Source of the DNA: Eubacteriaceae bacterium ES3
GTDB taxonomy: Bacteria; Bacillota; Clostridia; Eubacteriales; Eubacteriaceae
DNA length: 64,000 nucleotides
Assembly: GCA_030586155.1 (NCBI GenBank)
Contig: CP130741.1
Coordinates: 2,102,680 to 2,166,679 of the forward strand
Reading direction: 5' to 3'
Part shown: positions 18,543 to 28,461 of the stretch, one piece after another
Numbering within the stretch: position 1 is the first letter of the stretch
How the letters are laid out: the number at the start of each line of letters is the position of its first letter
Position numbers and translations under genes: made by a program
Notes under the pieces: model-generated
Told to the model about the DNA's origin: nothing
The model's input: the letters and a program-made list of their open reading frames with translations, nothing else
Database searches by the model: none

Positions 18543-20285
18543 TTACTCCTTATCTCTTCGATTACATATGCTACAATTCTGGTTTGTAATCGCTTCTATG
18601 GTAATATTACGATTATTTATATTGGCCAAATACCATTCCGATAAGTAAAATCCTTGTCCAAGTAGTTCTTCCGATTCTCCTATCCAAGAAGACACAGAAT
18701 TATTAGTATATGTGCCATTCAAAATACCAATAGACTGTCTTGCAGCCAACAACGCTGTTTGTTGAGAGTCCAGGCAACTATATGGAACAAAAGCCCCACT
18801 ACATCCCGATAGATTTTTCTTGAAATTCTGTTCTGGAGCAACAAAGCTACCTCTAAATTGAACCAAGTCACTTGAAATCACATCTGTATACAGGCACTGC
18901 AAGCATGATTTTTTGTCAATATTTATTGATATCACATGGCCTCCGACACCATAGGGTTCATTGAAGCAACATACAAATGGTGTTTCAATATTATTGTCAT
19001 TTAAGATTCTGTTTATCTCAAGGTTAATCGTTGGCTCACCAAGTGCTGAAATTATGAGATCATATTGTCCTAATCGTTTTTCATCGGAAATAAATTTTTG
19101 AGCACTTCTATCTGTATAATTTAATGGATCAATATCTGCATAAGGATACATCGCTTCTAGTTTTTCCTTAACAAGATCAGCTTTATATCCATACTTTTTA
19201 GGGCTTATTGCATCAAAACCAAGCCAATGTCTATGTACATTCTCTGGCTGGAAAAGATCATTATCTAAAATATCAATATTCATAATTCCCGCTTGGCAAA
19301 GATTATTGGCAATAAAGCCCCCGATTGAACCGCATCCAAGCAAAAGTACTCGTTTCTCTTTCAGTTCTGACATTGCACCGCCCCGCATAGTTAAATACTC
19401 AAAATCAATTCTTTCTACAAAAACATTTTCTACTCTGCACATCTGGTTACAACCAATCTTCAAATACCTTGAATTATTAAATTCTATACGGAAACCAAAT
19501 AATATATCCCCCTCTTCAGCCGGGTAAGCAAGGATTATATATCGCATATAATGCTTAACTTTCTTATCAAGGAACTTTTTAAACTGACGCCTTACAGATG
19601 AACTGGTATTCTCAACAATGTACCTTCGAACCACGCTCCACTTAAATTGTTTTGCCAGTGGTATCATAGAACTTCCTGCTCTAATTTTGATAACCAGACA
19701 GGTTCTTTCGAAATCGTTTTTATCCGGAGCAAGGCCAAAATTATTACGCAGAATAACCTCCGCTTCGTCTTTTGTATTGCCTATGATACTAGTTCCATGT
19801 GATATGACAATCGGTATTTCAGCATATTTAATGTCCTTTGTATCAAGACAAGAATATGCCATTTTATTTCGAATTGAAAGCCAATACGAATCAAATTCTC
19901 TACAAACCTCATTATTATACGTTTTACTTCCAGGTTGTATATTTAGAATCTTCACAGCTTGATCAAAGCAATCAAGTACTAACTGATCAGCCATAGCTTG
20001 TTTGATTAATATTGCACTAGAGTCAAAAAGGCATATCTTCCCCTCTGTCCCCACATGTGCCCGAAATTTATTATTATCGGCAACAAAAATATCCGGCAAA
20101 GTTAGTGGGAAGTCTGTGGAAAACGAGATTATCATCTCAATCTTATCGCAATTTTCAAGTAGGATGTTCCCGCTGTACTCTGCAATATATTTCTTATTGC
20201 AGTTTTCAATTTGTTTGAAACAAACATCGCGATGAATATTAAGATAATCAATGATACCTACTATATCCTCATTTGTCATAGGCAT
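18543..20285 (-). CDS. cap2: Cap2-like fused E2-E1 ubiquitin-transfer protein
   Basis: The protein (about 580 residues) joins an N-terminal E2-like domain, with candidate catalytic Cys86 in GKICLFD, to a C-terminal ThiF/E1 domain. The E1 part has the nucleotide loop LLGCGSIGG near residue 320 and then DNDLFQPENVHRH. Two CxxC pairs (KSCLQC and the C-terminal NCSIC) probably bind zinc, and a Cys-rich crossover region (LSGCSGAF...SCLD) may hold the E1 cysteine. Cap2 proteins attach the C-terminus of their CD-NTase to cellular targets and so prime it. The gene overlaps or abuts the CD-NTase stop (start at 20285 or 20279, weak ribosome site), consistent with coupling. Confidence 0.88.
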   Translation of the reverse strand: MPMTNEDIVGIIDYLNIHRDVCFKQIENCNKKYIAEYSGNILLENCDKIEMIISFSTDFPLTLPDIFVADNNKFRAHVGTEGKICLFDSSAILIKQAMADQLVLDCFDQAVKILNIQPGSKTYNNEVCREFDSYWLSIRNKMAYSCLDTKDIKYAEIPIVISHGTSIIGNTKDEAEVILRNNFGLAPDKNDFERTCLVIKIRAGSSMIPLAKQFKWSVVRRYIVENTSSSVRRQFKKFLDKKVKHYMRYIILAYPAEEGDILFGFRIEFNNSRYLKIGCNQMCRVENVFVERIDFEYLTMRGGAMSELKEKRVLLLGCGSIGGFIANNLCQAGIMNIDILDNDLFQPENVHRHWLGFDAISPKKYGYKADLVKEKLEAMYPYADIDPLNYTDRSAQKFISDEKRLGQYDLIISALGEPTINLEINRILNDNNIETPFVCCFNEPYGVGGHVISINIDKKSCLQCLYTDVISSDLVQFRGSFVAPEQNFKKNLSGCSGAFVPYSCLDSQQTALLAARQSIGILNGTYTNNSVSSWIGESEELLGQGFYLSEWYLANINNRNITIEAITNQNCSICNRRDKE

Positions 20286-20288
20286 CAC

Positions 20289-21296
20289 TTACGCTGATTC
20301 AGATGTACCGACCATGCTCTTGTCAACAGTAACAGGAAAATCTGCACCGAATAAATTGACCAAAGTCGAACATGCATCAGCCTTCTTTTCTTTTGTTTTT
20401 ACGTCATCAAGCTTTGTACTCATCGATGCAACCTTCTGGTAAAAGTTCTCCATCTGCTTATCTGTCATCTTTTCAAACAAATCATTACCGGGTTCTACCG
20501 GCAAGGCAGTAGCAATAATATGATAGTATTTTTCGTCCTGACTGTTCCATGATAATGTGAATTCATTTTCAATATTCTTTACCATATTATCAAGTGCTGA
20601 AAAATCATCATACACGTACTTTTTGGTTGACCAATCATACTGTTTACTAACTGAAAACAAATGATATGCAAGTACCGTAAGACTTATTCCTGTCGGTGCT
20701 TCATTCCCGTTTGAAGAGAATTGATGCGTTCTCCACTTTTTCATATATCGAATCACTCTTCGAAATTGAGCTGCGTCATCTCCACTGTGTTTTCCTTTAA
20801 TTGTCGTAATTAATCCTTGAGGATCGGATAATTCCCATTTTTTGTTTTCAGTCGTAGAATACTCTTTACCTTTGGCTATATACAGTTTTCCATCAACATT
20901 ATCTGCCGCATATATTGCAAAGTCTACATGAAAAACTGACTCACCTTCTTTTTGGTATGTAACAGTGACACAGGATCTACGAATTTCAACACTCTTTGTA
21001 TGACCTTTCAAGGCATCTCTAACCCATTTCTTTGCCACGAGTGGATCTGAATAATCCTCTTTATTAATGTTGAACTTAATGCCAACATCAATATCATAAT
21101 CTTCATCTTCGGGAATGATCCCAGTGCCCATAGCATAGCTTCCTTGATTAAAGGTCGTATATGCAGCTGCATCTTTAGATATATTGTCTTTAAGCTTTTT
21201 CAACAAAATATCTCTCTTTTCTCGCAAAGTAGCATTTTCATCATCCAATTTGATTTTGTTATGAAAATCAATAAATTCCTTTTGTAAATTAACCAT
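20289..21296 (-). CDS. CBASS CD-NTase (cGAS/DncV-like nucleotidyltransferase)
   Basis: CD-NTases make cyclic oligonucleotide signals on phage infection. This 335-residue protein shows the active-site pattern clearly: Gly52-Ser53 in NQGSYAMGTG, Asp68-x-Asp70 in YDIDVG, and a third acid Asp125 in FHVDFAIY. It is followed directly by E2-E1, JAMM and phosphoesterase-SAVED genes, the order expected for type II CBASS. The C-terminus ends in a small residue (Ala), as would suit conjugation by Cap2, though that is an inference. The start at 21296 has GAGGTG close upstream. The clade and product nucleotide cannot be told by eye. Confidence 0.9.
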   Translation of the reverse strand: MVNLQKEFIDFHNKIKLDDENATLREKRDILLKKLKDNISKDAAAYTTFNQGSYAMGTGIIPEDEDYDIDVGIKFNINKEDYSDPLVAKKWVRDALKGHTKSVEIRRSCVTVTYQKEGESVFHVDFAIYAADNVDGKLYIAKGKEYSTTENKKWELSDPQGLITTIKGKHSGDDAAQFRRVIRYMKKWRTHQFSSNGNEAPTGISLTVLAYHLFSVSKQYDWSTKKYVYDDFSALDNMVKNIENEFTLSWNSQDEKYYHIIATALPVEPGNDLFEKMTDKQMENFYQKVASMSTKLDDVKTKEKKADACSTLVNLFGADFPVTVDKSMVGTSESA

Positions 21297-21414
21297 TCTA
21301 CACCTCACCACTTTCATGTTAGAATAAATTTATTAGTTTCATTTTCATATATTCAACTGTTTACGCTGACCGTCAACTCTATTCCTTAATCATTGCCCTG
21401 TTTTGAATAAAAAA

Positions 21415-21636
21415 TCACAGTTCCAAGTTAATCAGAGTTTCCTTTAACAATTTCAGCTCATCATGAGTCAATGTAATCCCTTTACCCATTTTTTGATGCG
21501 TAGGATCCCATTCTCTTAAGTCATATTTCGCTTCTTTGTCATTCCAGCTCACAAGATTTAATTCTTTAGTCCAGCCTTTCGCTGATTCCGACAATACACC
21601 AATATTTTCTTTGATTTCATATTTTATTTCTGCCAT
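21415..21636 (-). CDS. YdbC/PC4-family ssDNA-binding protein
   Basis: This 73-residue protein matches the YdbC family of PC4-like proteins, which bind single-stranded DNA as dimers. Family features seen are the opening FKYEI-like strand (IKYEIKENIGVLS), GWTKELNLVSWN, the KYDLREWDP strand and the C-terminal helix. YdbC is usually a housekeeping gene in Firmicutes. Here it lies between two CD-NTase genes on the same strand, with about 50 bp on one side and 120 bp on the other. Whether it serves either system is unknown. Confidence 0.85.
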   Translation of the reverse strand: MAEIKYEIKENIGVLSESAKGWTKELNLVSWNDKEAKYDLREWDPTHQKMGKGITLTHDELKLLKETLINLEL

Positions 21637-21689
21637 TTCAATACCTCCACTCTTTATTCATTTTCCATTAATGCAACGTAATTGATGAT

Positions 21690-22484
21690 TTACACAGTTG
21701 GCAAAAGCTTCTTCAACTTCTCTTCTGCTGAAGATTCATATCCCTGAGTTCTTAAATTCTTGATTTCAGCGATATTATTTTGCAAACTCTCCACCTTTGT
21801 TCTATCAGTTTGATTTAAATGGCCAGTTGGCAAGCTTAATGCAAATTCTGCAAAATAATCAAACACCGAACTGGTATAATAGCCATAACTTTTATTCACT
21901 ATATACTCTTCTAAAAGATAGGACGCATAAAGATGATTTTGCCTTGCATTCCAATATTTCGCTAATCTAATCATAGGCTTAATCTTACTGTTTTCATTGA
22001 CATTCTTATTTGTCAATGCCGTATTAAACTCATTTGGCTTCGTAAGGATCCATTCTTCATACACGTTTTGTGGAGCCGGAATATAATATGATTTTGTCCA
22101 TAGCAAATTCTCAGAATAAGCAGGTAGCAATTCAAATTTTATATGATTCAAGCTCAATACTATTGTCGGAGATGACTGGAATATCTCTGAAGTTGAATAA
22201 TACTTTTCAGCAAACTTCTTCAATCTATTAAGATGCGTCTGTGGTTTATAAGCGCTACCATTCTTGAAGACAATCATAAAATCAATATCTGAGTTACTAT
22301 CAGCTTTTCTTGGAAGTATTGTTCCACGCGTATATGATCCGAACTCAAACATTTCTTCGATATCTTCAAAATAGGCACTTAATCTTGATCTCAAAGTTGA
22401 TATAGATGTTCTAATACTTTGCTTTTCGGTTTCACTTAAGACCAAATTACTCGATAAAGTTTCAGCATAACTATTTACACTCAT
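21690..22484 (-). CDS. SMODS-type nucleotidyltransferase (second CD-NTase)
   Basis: This 264-residue protein has the polymerase-beta-like core of SMODS nucleotidyltransferases: Gly49-Ser50 in FGSYTRGT and Asp66-x-Asp68 in SDIDFMIVF. The third acidic position appears to be Glu118 (KFELLPAY), where Asp is usual. The start codon overlaps the stop of the upstream S-4TM gene in an ATGA arrangement, so the pair is translationally coupled. A nucleotidyltransferase plus a membrane effector is the minimal, type I-like CBASS layout. It differs in sequence from the CD-NTase at 20289, so it is not a recent duplicate. Confidence 0.85.
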   Translation of the reverse strand: MSVNSYAETLSSNLVLSETEKQSIRTSISTLRSRLSAYFEDIEEMFEFGSYTRGTILPRKADSNSDIDFMIVFKNGSAYKPQTHLNRLKKFAEKYYSTSEIFQSSPTIVLSLNHIKFELLPAYSENLLWTKSYYIPAPQNVYEEWILTKPNEFNTALTNKNVNENSKIKPMIRLAKYWNARQNHLYASYLLEEYIVNKSYGYYTSSVFDYFAEFALSLPTGHLNQTDRTKVESLQNNIAEIKNLRTQGYESSAEEKLKKLLPTV

Positions 22485-23242
22485 TCATTTCCCTCCATGT
22501 ATTTTTTCCTTAGAATATTCCACTCCGTTGTAAGTTCCTGATTTAGCTGATTGAATATTTTCGAATCCAGCCTAATATTTGTATCTGCAATTAACACTTC
22601 GTATTCTAGCCACGTTTTAATAAATTTCACTTCATTTTCATTTAACTTGCAACTATTTGTAATGTGGCTGCTTATGTCCTTTAACTCGTCAAACGTTTTT
22701 TCAACCTCGTTTCTGAAGCGATATGTGTTGATAATATCTAACAGAAAATATCTGGACAGAAACAACTGGAGAATAGGTATCGCGAACTGATTCCTATTGA
22801 TTCCATAAACTGATAATAATATTATAACGATAAGAAATATCAAATTCACAGGTAGGCACTTTTTGAACATAGCTTTTGATACATTGAAGGAAAAAAACGT
22901 GTTCTCAAAAAGGTTTGCTACAGTTTTCTTCATGCCGATGTCCATTTCATCATTATCATAATATTCATCTGATGAGTCATGTACAAATTTCGTCCCAAAA
23001 GAATTATCGATAAAATCTTTTCTTCTGATCTTTTCAGCACGCAGCTTAAAATCTTGTGCAACGCCCTCTAAAACGGCTAAGAAGACTATTGAAATAACGG
23101 CCAAATAATCGACAACGCCATCAAGCTTAAAGACTGTAGCCACAATTGATAATAGAAAAATCAACCAATAAGAAATATCATACACCTTTGATAATATCTG
23201 TTCTGTTTCAAAATAATTGGTTTGCGGCGAAAACTTTGCCAT
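22481..23242 (-). CDS. S-4TM membrane effector
   Basis: This 253-residue protein has four hydrophobic segments in two pairs (about residues 23-40, 43-62, 130-147 and 153-173) separated by a charged cytoplasmic loop, with a helical tail. That layout fits the SMODS-associating 4TM effector family, thought to permeabilise the membrane when a nucleotide signal is made. It is coupled by a 4-bp overlap to the SMODS nucleotidyltransferase, which supports the assignment. Its start lies 25 bp after the metallopeptidase gene. No signal peptide was seen. Confidence 0.83.
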   Translation of the reverse strand: MAKFSPQTNYFETEQILSKVYDISYWLIFLLSIVATVFKLDGVVDYLAVISIVFLAVLEGVAQDFKLRAEKIRRKDFIDNSFGTKFVHDSSDEYYDNDEMDIGMKKTVANLFENTFFSFNVSKAMFKKCLPVNLIFLIVIILLSVYGINRNQFAIPILQLFLSRYFLLDIINTYRFRNEVEKTFDELKDISSHITNSCKLNENEVKFIKTWLEYEVLIADTNIRLDSKIFNQLNQELTTEWNILRKKYMEGNE

Positions 23243-23266
23243 TACATTACCCCTTTCTTTTAAATG

Positions 23267-24001
23267 TTATAATTCCCTTACAATTTCCTCATCCAGTATC
23301 TCTTTTCTCTGTTTCCAATCCGGCATTAGAGATGTAATGAAATCATAAAAGTCGTTGTCATGATATCTGTATTTAAAGTGAGCCAACTCATGAAGTACCA
23401 CGTAGTCAATGCATAGCTTCGGTGCTTTAATCAGTTCACTATTCAGAAGAATTGACTTTTTTTCCGGGGTACAGGACCCCCAGCGAGCTTTCATAGTTCT
23501 AATAAGAATCTCAGGTTTTTCGATCCCATATTTTTCAACTGCTGAATACACTCTTTGAAGACTTTCCGAAAATTTCTCTATTGCCTTTTCTCTGTACCAA
23601 GCATTAATCAGTTTTTCTTTTCGGTTGTAATCCTGTTTGTCCTTAACGGTTAAATAAAGGTAACCTCTGTAGTATTTAACCCCTTCACTTTCAGAAGTTT
23701 CTTCAACTTTTAAACGGTACTGTTTTCCCAAATACTTAAATGTTTCGCCACTTAAATATACCTTCTCTTCAGCATGTTCCGATTGCACATCCTTAAAGTA
23801 ACCAATATTTTTGATAATCCACGAAGCTTTTGATTTTACAAAACTAATAATATAATCAATGGGAACTTTTTCATTAGCTGATACAACCACGGTCATATCT
23901 GGCTTCACATTGAGATTGATGTTCTTGACATTTTTTCGTTCTAAATCAAATTCAATGATTTTCCCACCATAGATGATTGAATGCCTTTCCATAACCGTCA
24001 C
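23267..24001 (-). CDS. YgjP-like zinc metallopeptidase domain protein
   Basis: The 244-residue protein has the zinc motif HELAH near residue 203 within VVLHELAHFKY, followed by a downstream HDNDFY. It also has the MKARWGSC stretch typical of YgjP/DUF45 proteins. Its start codon is adjacent to the hsdR stop, so it is the last gene of the restriction operon. YgjP-type genes often travel with type I restriction systems. Their substrate is unknown, and they may trim or regulate HsdR. Confidence 0.9.
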   Translation of the reverse strand: MTVMERHSIIYGGKIIEFDLERKNVKNINLNVKPDMTVVVSANEKVPIDYIISFVKSKASWIIKNIGYFKDVQSEHAEEKVYLSGETFKYLGKQYRLKVEETSESEGVKYYRGYLYLTVKDKQDYNRKEKLINAWYREKAIEKFSESLQRVYSAVEKYGIEKPEILIRTMKARWGSCTPEKKSILLNSELIKAPKLCIDYVVLHELAHFKYRYHDNDFYDFITSLMPDWKQRKEILDEEIVREL

Positions 24002-27000
24002 CTAATACCTTCTGAGTGCAACAGTTTTAATATTCTCAATCATTGCATCGATTTGACCAAAGGTCATTTTAGGAAAATGTTTCTTTTTCACCAAATATAG
24101 CAATCCGTCAATCTCTTGAGAAATCTTTTTATGCACATCAGGATTGTCATGCCAATCAACTTTACTATGTCTTTCAATGATCATGTCCACATCTGTCGCA
24201 ATATCCGCTAAAATGCCTTCGTAATTGTAAATAGGACTATCTTCCGCTGCCATATTAGCCTGTTCATTTTCCTGATAAGAGTTGTCTTCTAAAACCTCTT
24301 TGATCACCCCATAAAATGCCTGAGCATGAATATTGTGTTTGATTTTTTCCGGATATGTCGTACCTGAATAACCTTTTCTGAAATCATTCATGACTGAACG
24401 CATCTTTTCAAGGTACTCAGCCTCAGAAATTCTCTTTTCTTTATACTGTTCGATGATCTCTTCGATACGTTCCGAGAACTTTTTGTAATAGGTTGGGTTT
24501 TCATCCCACTTTTCACTGATTCGCTTGGTCATCCTCGTTCTTATTGCATCTGCTTTTGATCTCGGTGATCCAAGGCGCATTAACTCATCTTCAAATTCTT
24601 TCTCGTTTAAGATATCTACTGGTGCAGTAATTTGAATTATATCCTCTGCTGCAATATAGGTATCCATCAGATTTCTCATTTTTGCTTCATACTCTTTATG
24701 ATCAATCGTATCCGAATATCTAAGCTTAACAGACGCTCTAAGTTCTTGATAAAACTTAAGTTCACGCTTATATAACTTGATATCCTCTTCGCCAAGGGCA
24801 TTGTAAACATGCTCAGACTCAAGCGCTATACCAAAATACTTCCCAAAATTACTAAGCTCACCATAAAAATCATTGCGGATAGCTTCATCGGCAAGTAACA
24901 ATTCATATTCTTCCTTATCTTGCTTATTCTTAATGCCTTTGAAGATAGCAACCGCATTAGAATATGACTCCCTTAACTTCCCTACAATACTAATTACATC
25001 AACTAATGCCCCCTCAAGGTCTTTGCCATCAAAATTCTCAAGACCAGCACCAGAATATGTTCTCATAGCTGAATCCAGTTCTTCAATCAATCCTCTGTAA
25101 TCAACAATCAAACCAAAGTCTTTACCTTCATAAAGACGATTCACCCTTGCTATTGCCTGTAATAAAGTATGTTCTTTCATTGGCTTATCGACATATAGCA
25201 CAGATGCTCTTGGTGCATCAAATCCTGTAAGAAGCTTATCAACGACAATTAATATCTCAAGTTCGTCGCCATCTATGAATTCGCTTTTCATATGCTCTTC
25301 ATACTTCTGTGGATCATTATACGCTTCCGTCATTTTATTCCAGAATTTAAGCACACGATCTTTCGGCTCTTCGTCAACTTCATCGTATCCTTCTCGCTGG
25401 TCCGGAGGTGAAATAACGATTGCTGTTTTCAAATCACCAAATTCGTCAAATGACTCTTTATAGCGAATAGCATCAAACTTTGAAGCTGTTGCCAACATGG
25501 CCTTAGCATAAGTATCTTTGTAAAACTTTGTATAATGCACATATATATCATCTGCAATCAGTCTTATTCTTTGCTCTGATGAAGCAATCGCTTCAAATTT
25601 ACTCCATTTTTTCTTGAGTTCTTCTGCTTGCTTCTCTGATATATTACGTGTAATCATTTCGATACGTTTATCTATGGCATTTCTGTTTACGGTTTGTTCG
25701 ACAAGTCTACCTTCATATAACAAGGGCACTATCGCACCATCTTCAACACCATCTTTGATAGTGTACTTGTGAATCATACGACTACCGAATTTAGACATAG
25801 TACTTTTATCTTTTTTCATCAACGGTGTTCCGGTAAAGCCCAGATAACATGCGTTTGGAAAGACTTTCTTCATTTTAATATGAAGTTCTCCATATTGTGT
25901 TCTATGGGATTCATCTATTAATACAAAGATATCTTTCGACTTAACCGGTTCTTGGTGTTTCGAGGCAGTATCAAATTTGTGAACTAAAGATGTAATGATA
26001 TCCGCTCCATTGCTATTAATCAGATCGACCAGATTCCTTCCACTTGTTGCTTTTTCAGCTCTAAGTCTAGAATGATTGAAGGTTTGATGAATTTGACTAT
26101 CCAGCTCAATCCTATCTGTTATAACAAGAACTTGAGGATGTACGGCAGCAAGCTCTGATAAAATATATCTTGCCAACATCACCATGGTAAGTGACTTTCC
26201 AGAACCCTGCGTATGCCAAACAACACCAGATTGGCGGTTACCATTTTTATCAGATTCTTGTATTGTCTTTATGATTTCCTTTATAGCAAAGTACTGCTGA
26301 TAACGAGCAATTTTTTTTATGTTCTTATCATACAAGGTGAAGAATTTTATTAGTTCAACTATACGCTTAGGATGAAATATTGAAACAATGTTCTTGTCTT
26401 GAGTCGTTGGGATTCTGCCATTTACAGCATTGGAAAGCGTCTCTTCAAACCATTTGTACTCATCTGATTCTTCATCTTCTTTCCATACAGACCAGAATTT
26501 CTTTGGTGTACCTGTAGTAGAATATTGCGTCTCATTTTTATTGGTTGCCATTACAATCTGAACAAACTTAAAGAGTTGTGGAACAAATTCTTTCCCCTGA
26601 TTTCTTAGCATTTGACTGATGCCCTGTGCTATAGAAATACTGGCTTTCTTACATTCAATTACACCGAAGGGTATACCATTGATAAAGGTCACGATATCCG
26701 GTCTAACTGTACCTTGCCCATCTTCCCGCTCAACAGAAAATTCTTCAACAACATGGAATACATTATTTTCAGGATGTTCCCAATCAATATAATTCAAGTT
26801 AAATGATTTCGTACCATCCATTTCTGAAAGATTCTCTGGATAACTTCGCCCCAAAACCAATGAGTCAAAAATCTTCTCATTAGTTTTGATCAAACCATCC
26901 GTCAGGGCTTCATCAATATCTAACATCGCTTGCTGAATGTTCTTCTCAGAAAATTTGTACTTCTTGCCTTTGAATTCAAAGCCATTTATTTCATTCAATC

Positions 27001-27157
27001 GATCATAAAGCACTTCTTTTAGAATAACATTGTATAGATTCCCACGCATTTGTTCTGCTTTTTCAGGTGGAATAATGGTATAACCTATCGTATTCAATAC
27101 CTCAAGCGCGGGAATCTGCGATATATTCAATTCATCATATTCATTAAATTTCAACAC
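24002..27157 (-). CDS. hsdR: type I restriction enzyme, R (motor/nuclease) subunit
   Basis: HsdR cuts DNA after translocation. The 1051-residue protein begins with a PD-(D/E)XK nuclease (RPDIVTF..., then VIECKKA, followed by QGISQMLRNQG near residue 180). The SF2 motor follows, with HTQGSGKS (Walker A), LIDESHR (DEAH-like Walker B) and GFTGTPL. The C-terminal helical part binds the methylase core. All motifs look intact and the length is normal. It is translated after hsdS and immediately before the YgjP gene. Confidence 0.95.
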   Translation of the reverse strand: MLKFNEYDELNISQIPALEVLNTIGYTIIPPEKAEQMRGNLYNVILKEVLYDRLNEINGFEFKGKKYKFSEKNIQQAMLDIDEALTDGLIKTNEKIFDSLVLGRSYPENLSEMDGTKSFNLNYIDWEHPENNVFHVVEEFSVEREDGQGTVRPDIVTFINGIPFGVIECKKASISIAQGISQMLRNQGKEFVPQLFKFVQIVMATNKNETQYSTTGTPKKFWSVWKEDEESDEYKWFEETLSNAVNGRIPTTQDKNIVSIFHPKRIVELIKFFTLYDKNIKKIARYQQYFAIKEIIKTIQESDKNGNRQSGVVWHTQGSGKSLTMVMLARYILSELAAVHPQVLVITDRIELDSQIHQTFNHSRLRAEKATSGRNLVDLINSNGADIITSLVHKFDTASKHQEPVKSKDIFVLIDESHRTQYGELHIKMKKVFPNACYLGFTGTPLMKKDKSTMSKFGSRMIHKYTIKDGVEDGAIVPLLYEGRLVEQTVNRNAIDKRIEMITRNISEKQAEELKKKWSKFEAIASSEQRIRLIADDIYVHYTKFYKDTYAKAMLATASKFDAIRYKESFDEFGDLKTAIVISPPDQREGYDEVDEEPKDRVLKFWNKMTEAYNDPQKYEEHMKSEFIDGDELEILIVVDKLLTGFDAPRASVLYVDKPMKEHTLLQAIARVNRLYEGKDFGLIVDYRGLIEELDSAMRTYSGAGLENFDGKDLEGALVDVISIVGKLRESYSNAVAIFKGIKNKQDKEEYELLLADEAIRNDFYGELSNFGKYFGIALESEHVYNALGEEDIKLYKRELKFYQELRASVKLRYSDTIDHKEYEAKMRNLMDTYIAAEDIIQITAPVDILNEKEFEDELMRLGSPRSKADAIRTRMTKRISEKWDENPTYYKKFSERIEEIIEQYKEKRISEAEYLEKMRSVMNDFRKGYSGTTYPEKIKHNIHAQAFYGVIKEVLEDNSYQENEQANMAAEDSPIYNYEGILADIATDVDMIIERHSKVDWHDNPDVHKKISQEIDGLLYLVKKKHFPKMTFGQIDAMIENIKTVALRRY

Positions 27158-27179
27158 TTTTATTCCTCCCTATAGAACA

Positions 27180-28448
27180 CTAATCAATACGACATATCCC
27201 ATTTATCAATATTCTCTTATACGTCTCATATTGATTTTCTAATTCGTTTATCTCATTAGTTCTTATTTTCTCTTCAAGGCTCAATTTATCCATTAATCTA
27301 ACAAGGGTTTTGAGTTCGTCTTTATTACTAGGAATCAATAGTTTTCCAGATAGAAATTTAGTGTTTGAAATATTAATTGTATTTTTTGCCCCCTTCGTAG
27401 CAAGTGGTTTTAAATATCTATCTGCATTTTCCGCCAAACTAAAATAGTGATGGATAAACCTTCCCAAATCTTTGTTTGCTGGTGAGAAAACGCCATATAA
27501 TGGTGACACAATAACTTCGGATTCCAACATACTTTGCTTAATTATTCCAAACGGATACTTACCTGTCGGACTCTTTGTATAAACAATATCATCTGGTTTG
27601 ACCTTATTGTATTTCGAAGTGTCTTCTGCTGCATAACTCTTCCCTAAATGCTCTATCTGATTAACCAATCCATTATTAACTGTAACTGAAAAAACCTCGT
27701 ATTCACCACTGTTTTTTTCTTTATGCTCAACTAAAATATCTTTAAGTTTCGTCAATCTCCATTTTTCATTATAACTACAAACTCTTTTCTTTCCACTATA
27801 CAGACTATGTATCAACCACCTTTTCTTTTCATGCTTTAGGTTTAACATTTTCTTTTTTAATTCTATTCTTTGTTCAAGTAATTTGAGAATATCTACGATT
27901 TCTCTTTGTATATTGATTTCTGGTAATGGAATTCTTAGATTCAAAAATTCTTCTTGGTTTAATGTTTTATTACGTCCTGCTCCTCCAGGTGAAGCAAGTT
28001 TTAGTAGGTTTACCCCCATTTCTGTTCTAAAGAATAACGTCAAATATGCTGTACTAATTACTGAATCCTTTGACTTGAACATTGGAAAGCGATGTGATGC
28101 TACGAATCCCTTATCTATCCCAGAAGTAGAAGCTACAGCTTGTTCCCATGCAAAAACAATATTTACTATAAAGCAATCTGGTTCTACCCAGAATATTGAC
28201 TTACTTCCAATTTCCCTACCAGTGACAGCATCTTTGAAGAAAATACCTTTTCCATGCGACCGTATTCCAATCTGATAATAAATTTGTTCCTCCTTAACTT
28301 CAACTCTATTATTCACTTTTTCAAGAACATCTTTTAATTTCACAAGTTTCCAAGCGGATGGATATATAACACCCCTGTACCGCTTATAACCTGTAGGAAT
28401 ATCTTTTTCATTAAACTTTCTTATTAGGTGTTTCAATTTTTCTGACAA
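27180..28448 (-). CDS. hsdS: type I restriction enzyme, S (specificity) subunit
   Basis: HsdS sets the DNA target of the complex. This 422-residue protein has the family layout: two target-recognition domains, each followed by a conserved helical spacer (LPEINIQREIVDILKLLEQR after the first, and a matching Leu/Glu-rich helix at the C-terminus after the second). The recognition sequence cannot be read from the protein by eye. It lies 14 bp after hsdM and 23 bp before hsdR. It is separate from, and unlike, the half-length S protein upstream of hsdM. Confidence 0.92.
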   Translation of the reverse strand: MSEKLKHLIRKFNEKDIPTGYKRYRGVIYPSAWKLVKLKDVLEKVNNRVEVKEEQIYYQIGIRSHGKGIFFKDAVTGREIGSKSIFWVEPDCFIVNIVFAWEQAVASTSGIDKGFVASHRFPMFKSKDSVISTAYLTLFFRTEMGVNLLKLASPGGAGRNKTLNQEEFLNLRIPLPEINIQREIVDILKLLEQRIELKKKMLNLKHEKKRWLIHSLYSGKKRVCSYNEKWRLTKLKDILVEHKEKNSGEYEVFSVTVNNGLVNQIEHLGKSYAAEDTSKYNKVKPDDIVYTKSPTGKYPFGIIKQSMLESEVIVSPLYGVFSPANKDLGRFIHHYFSLAENADRYLKPLATKGAKNTINISNTKFLSGKLLIPSNKDELKTLVRLMDKLSLEEKIRTNEINELENQYETYKRILINGICRID

Positions 28449-28461
28449 ACCAACCCCTCCA

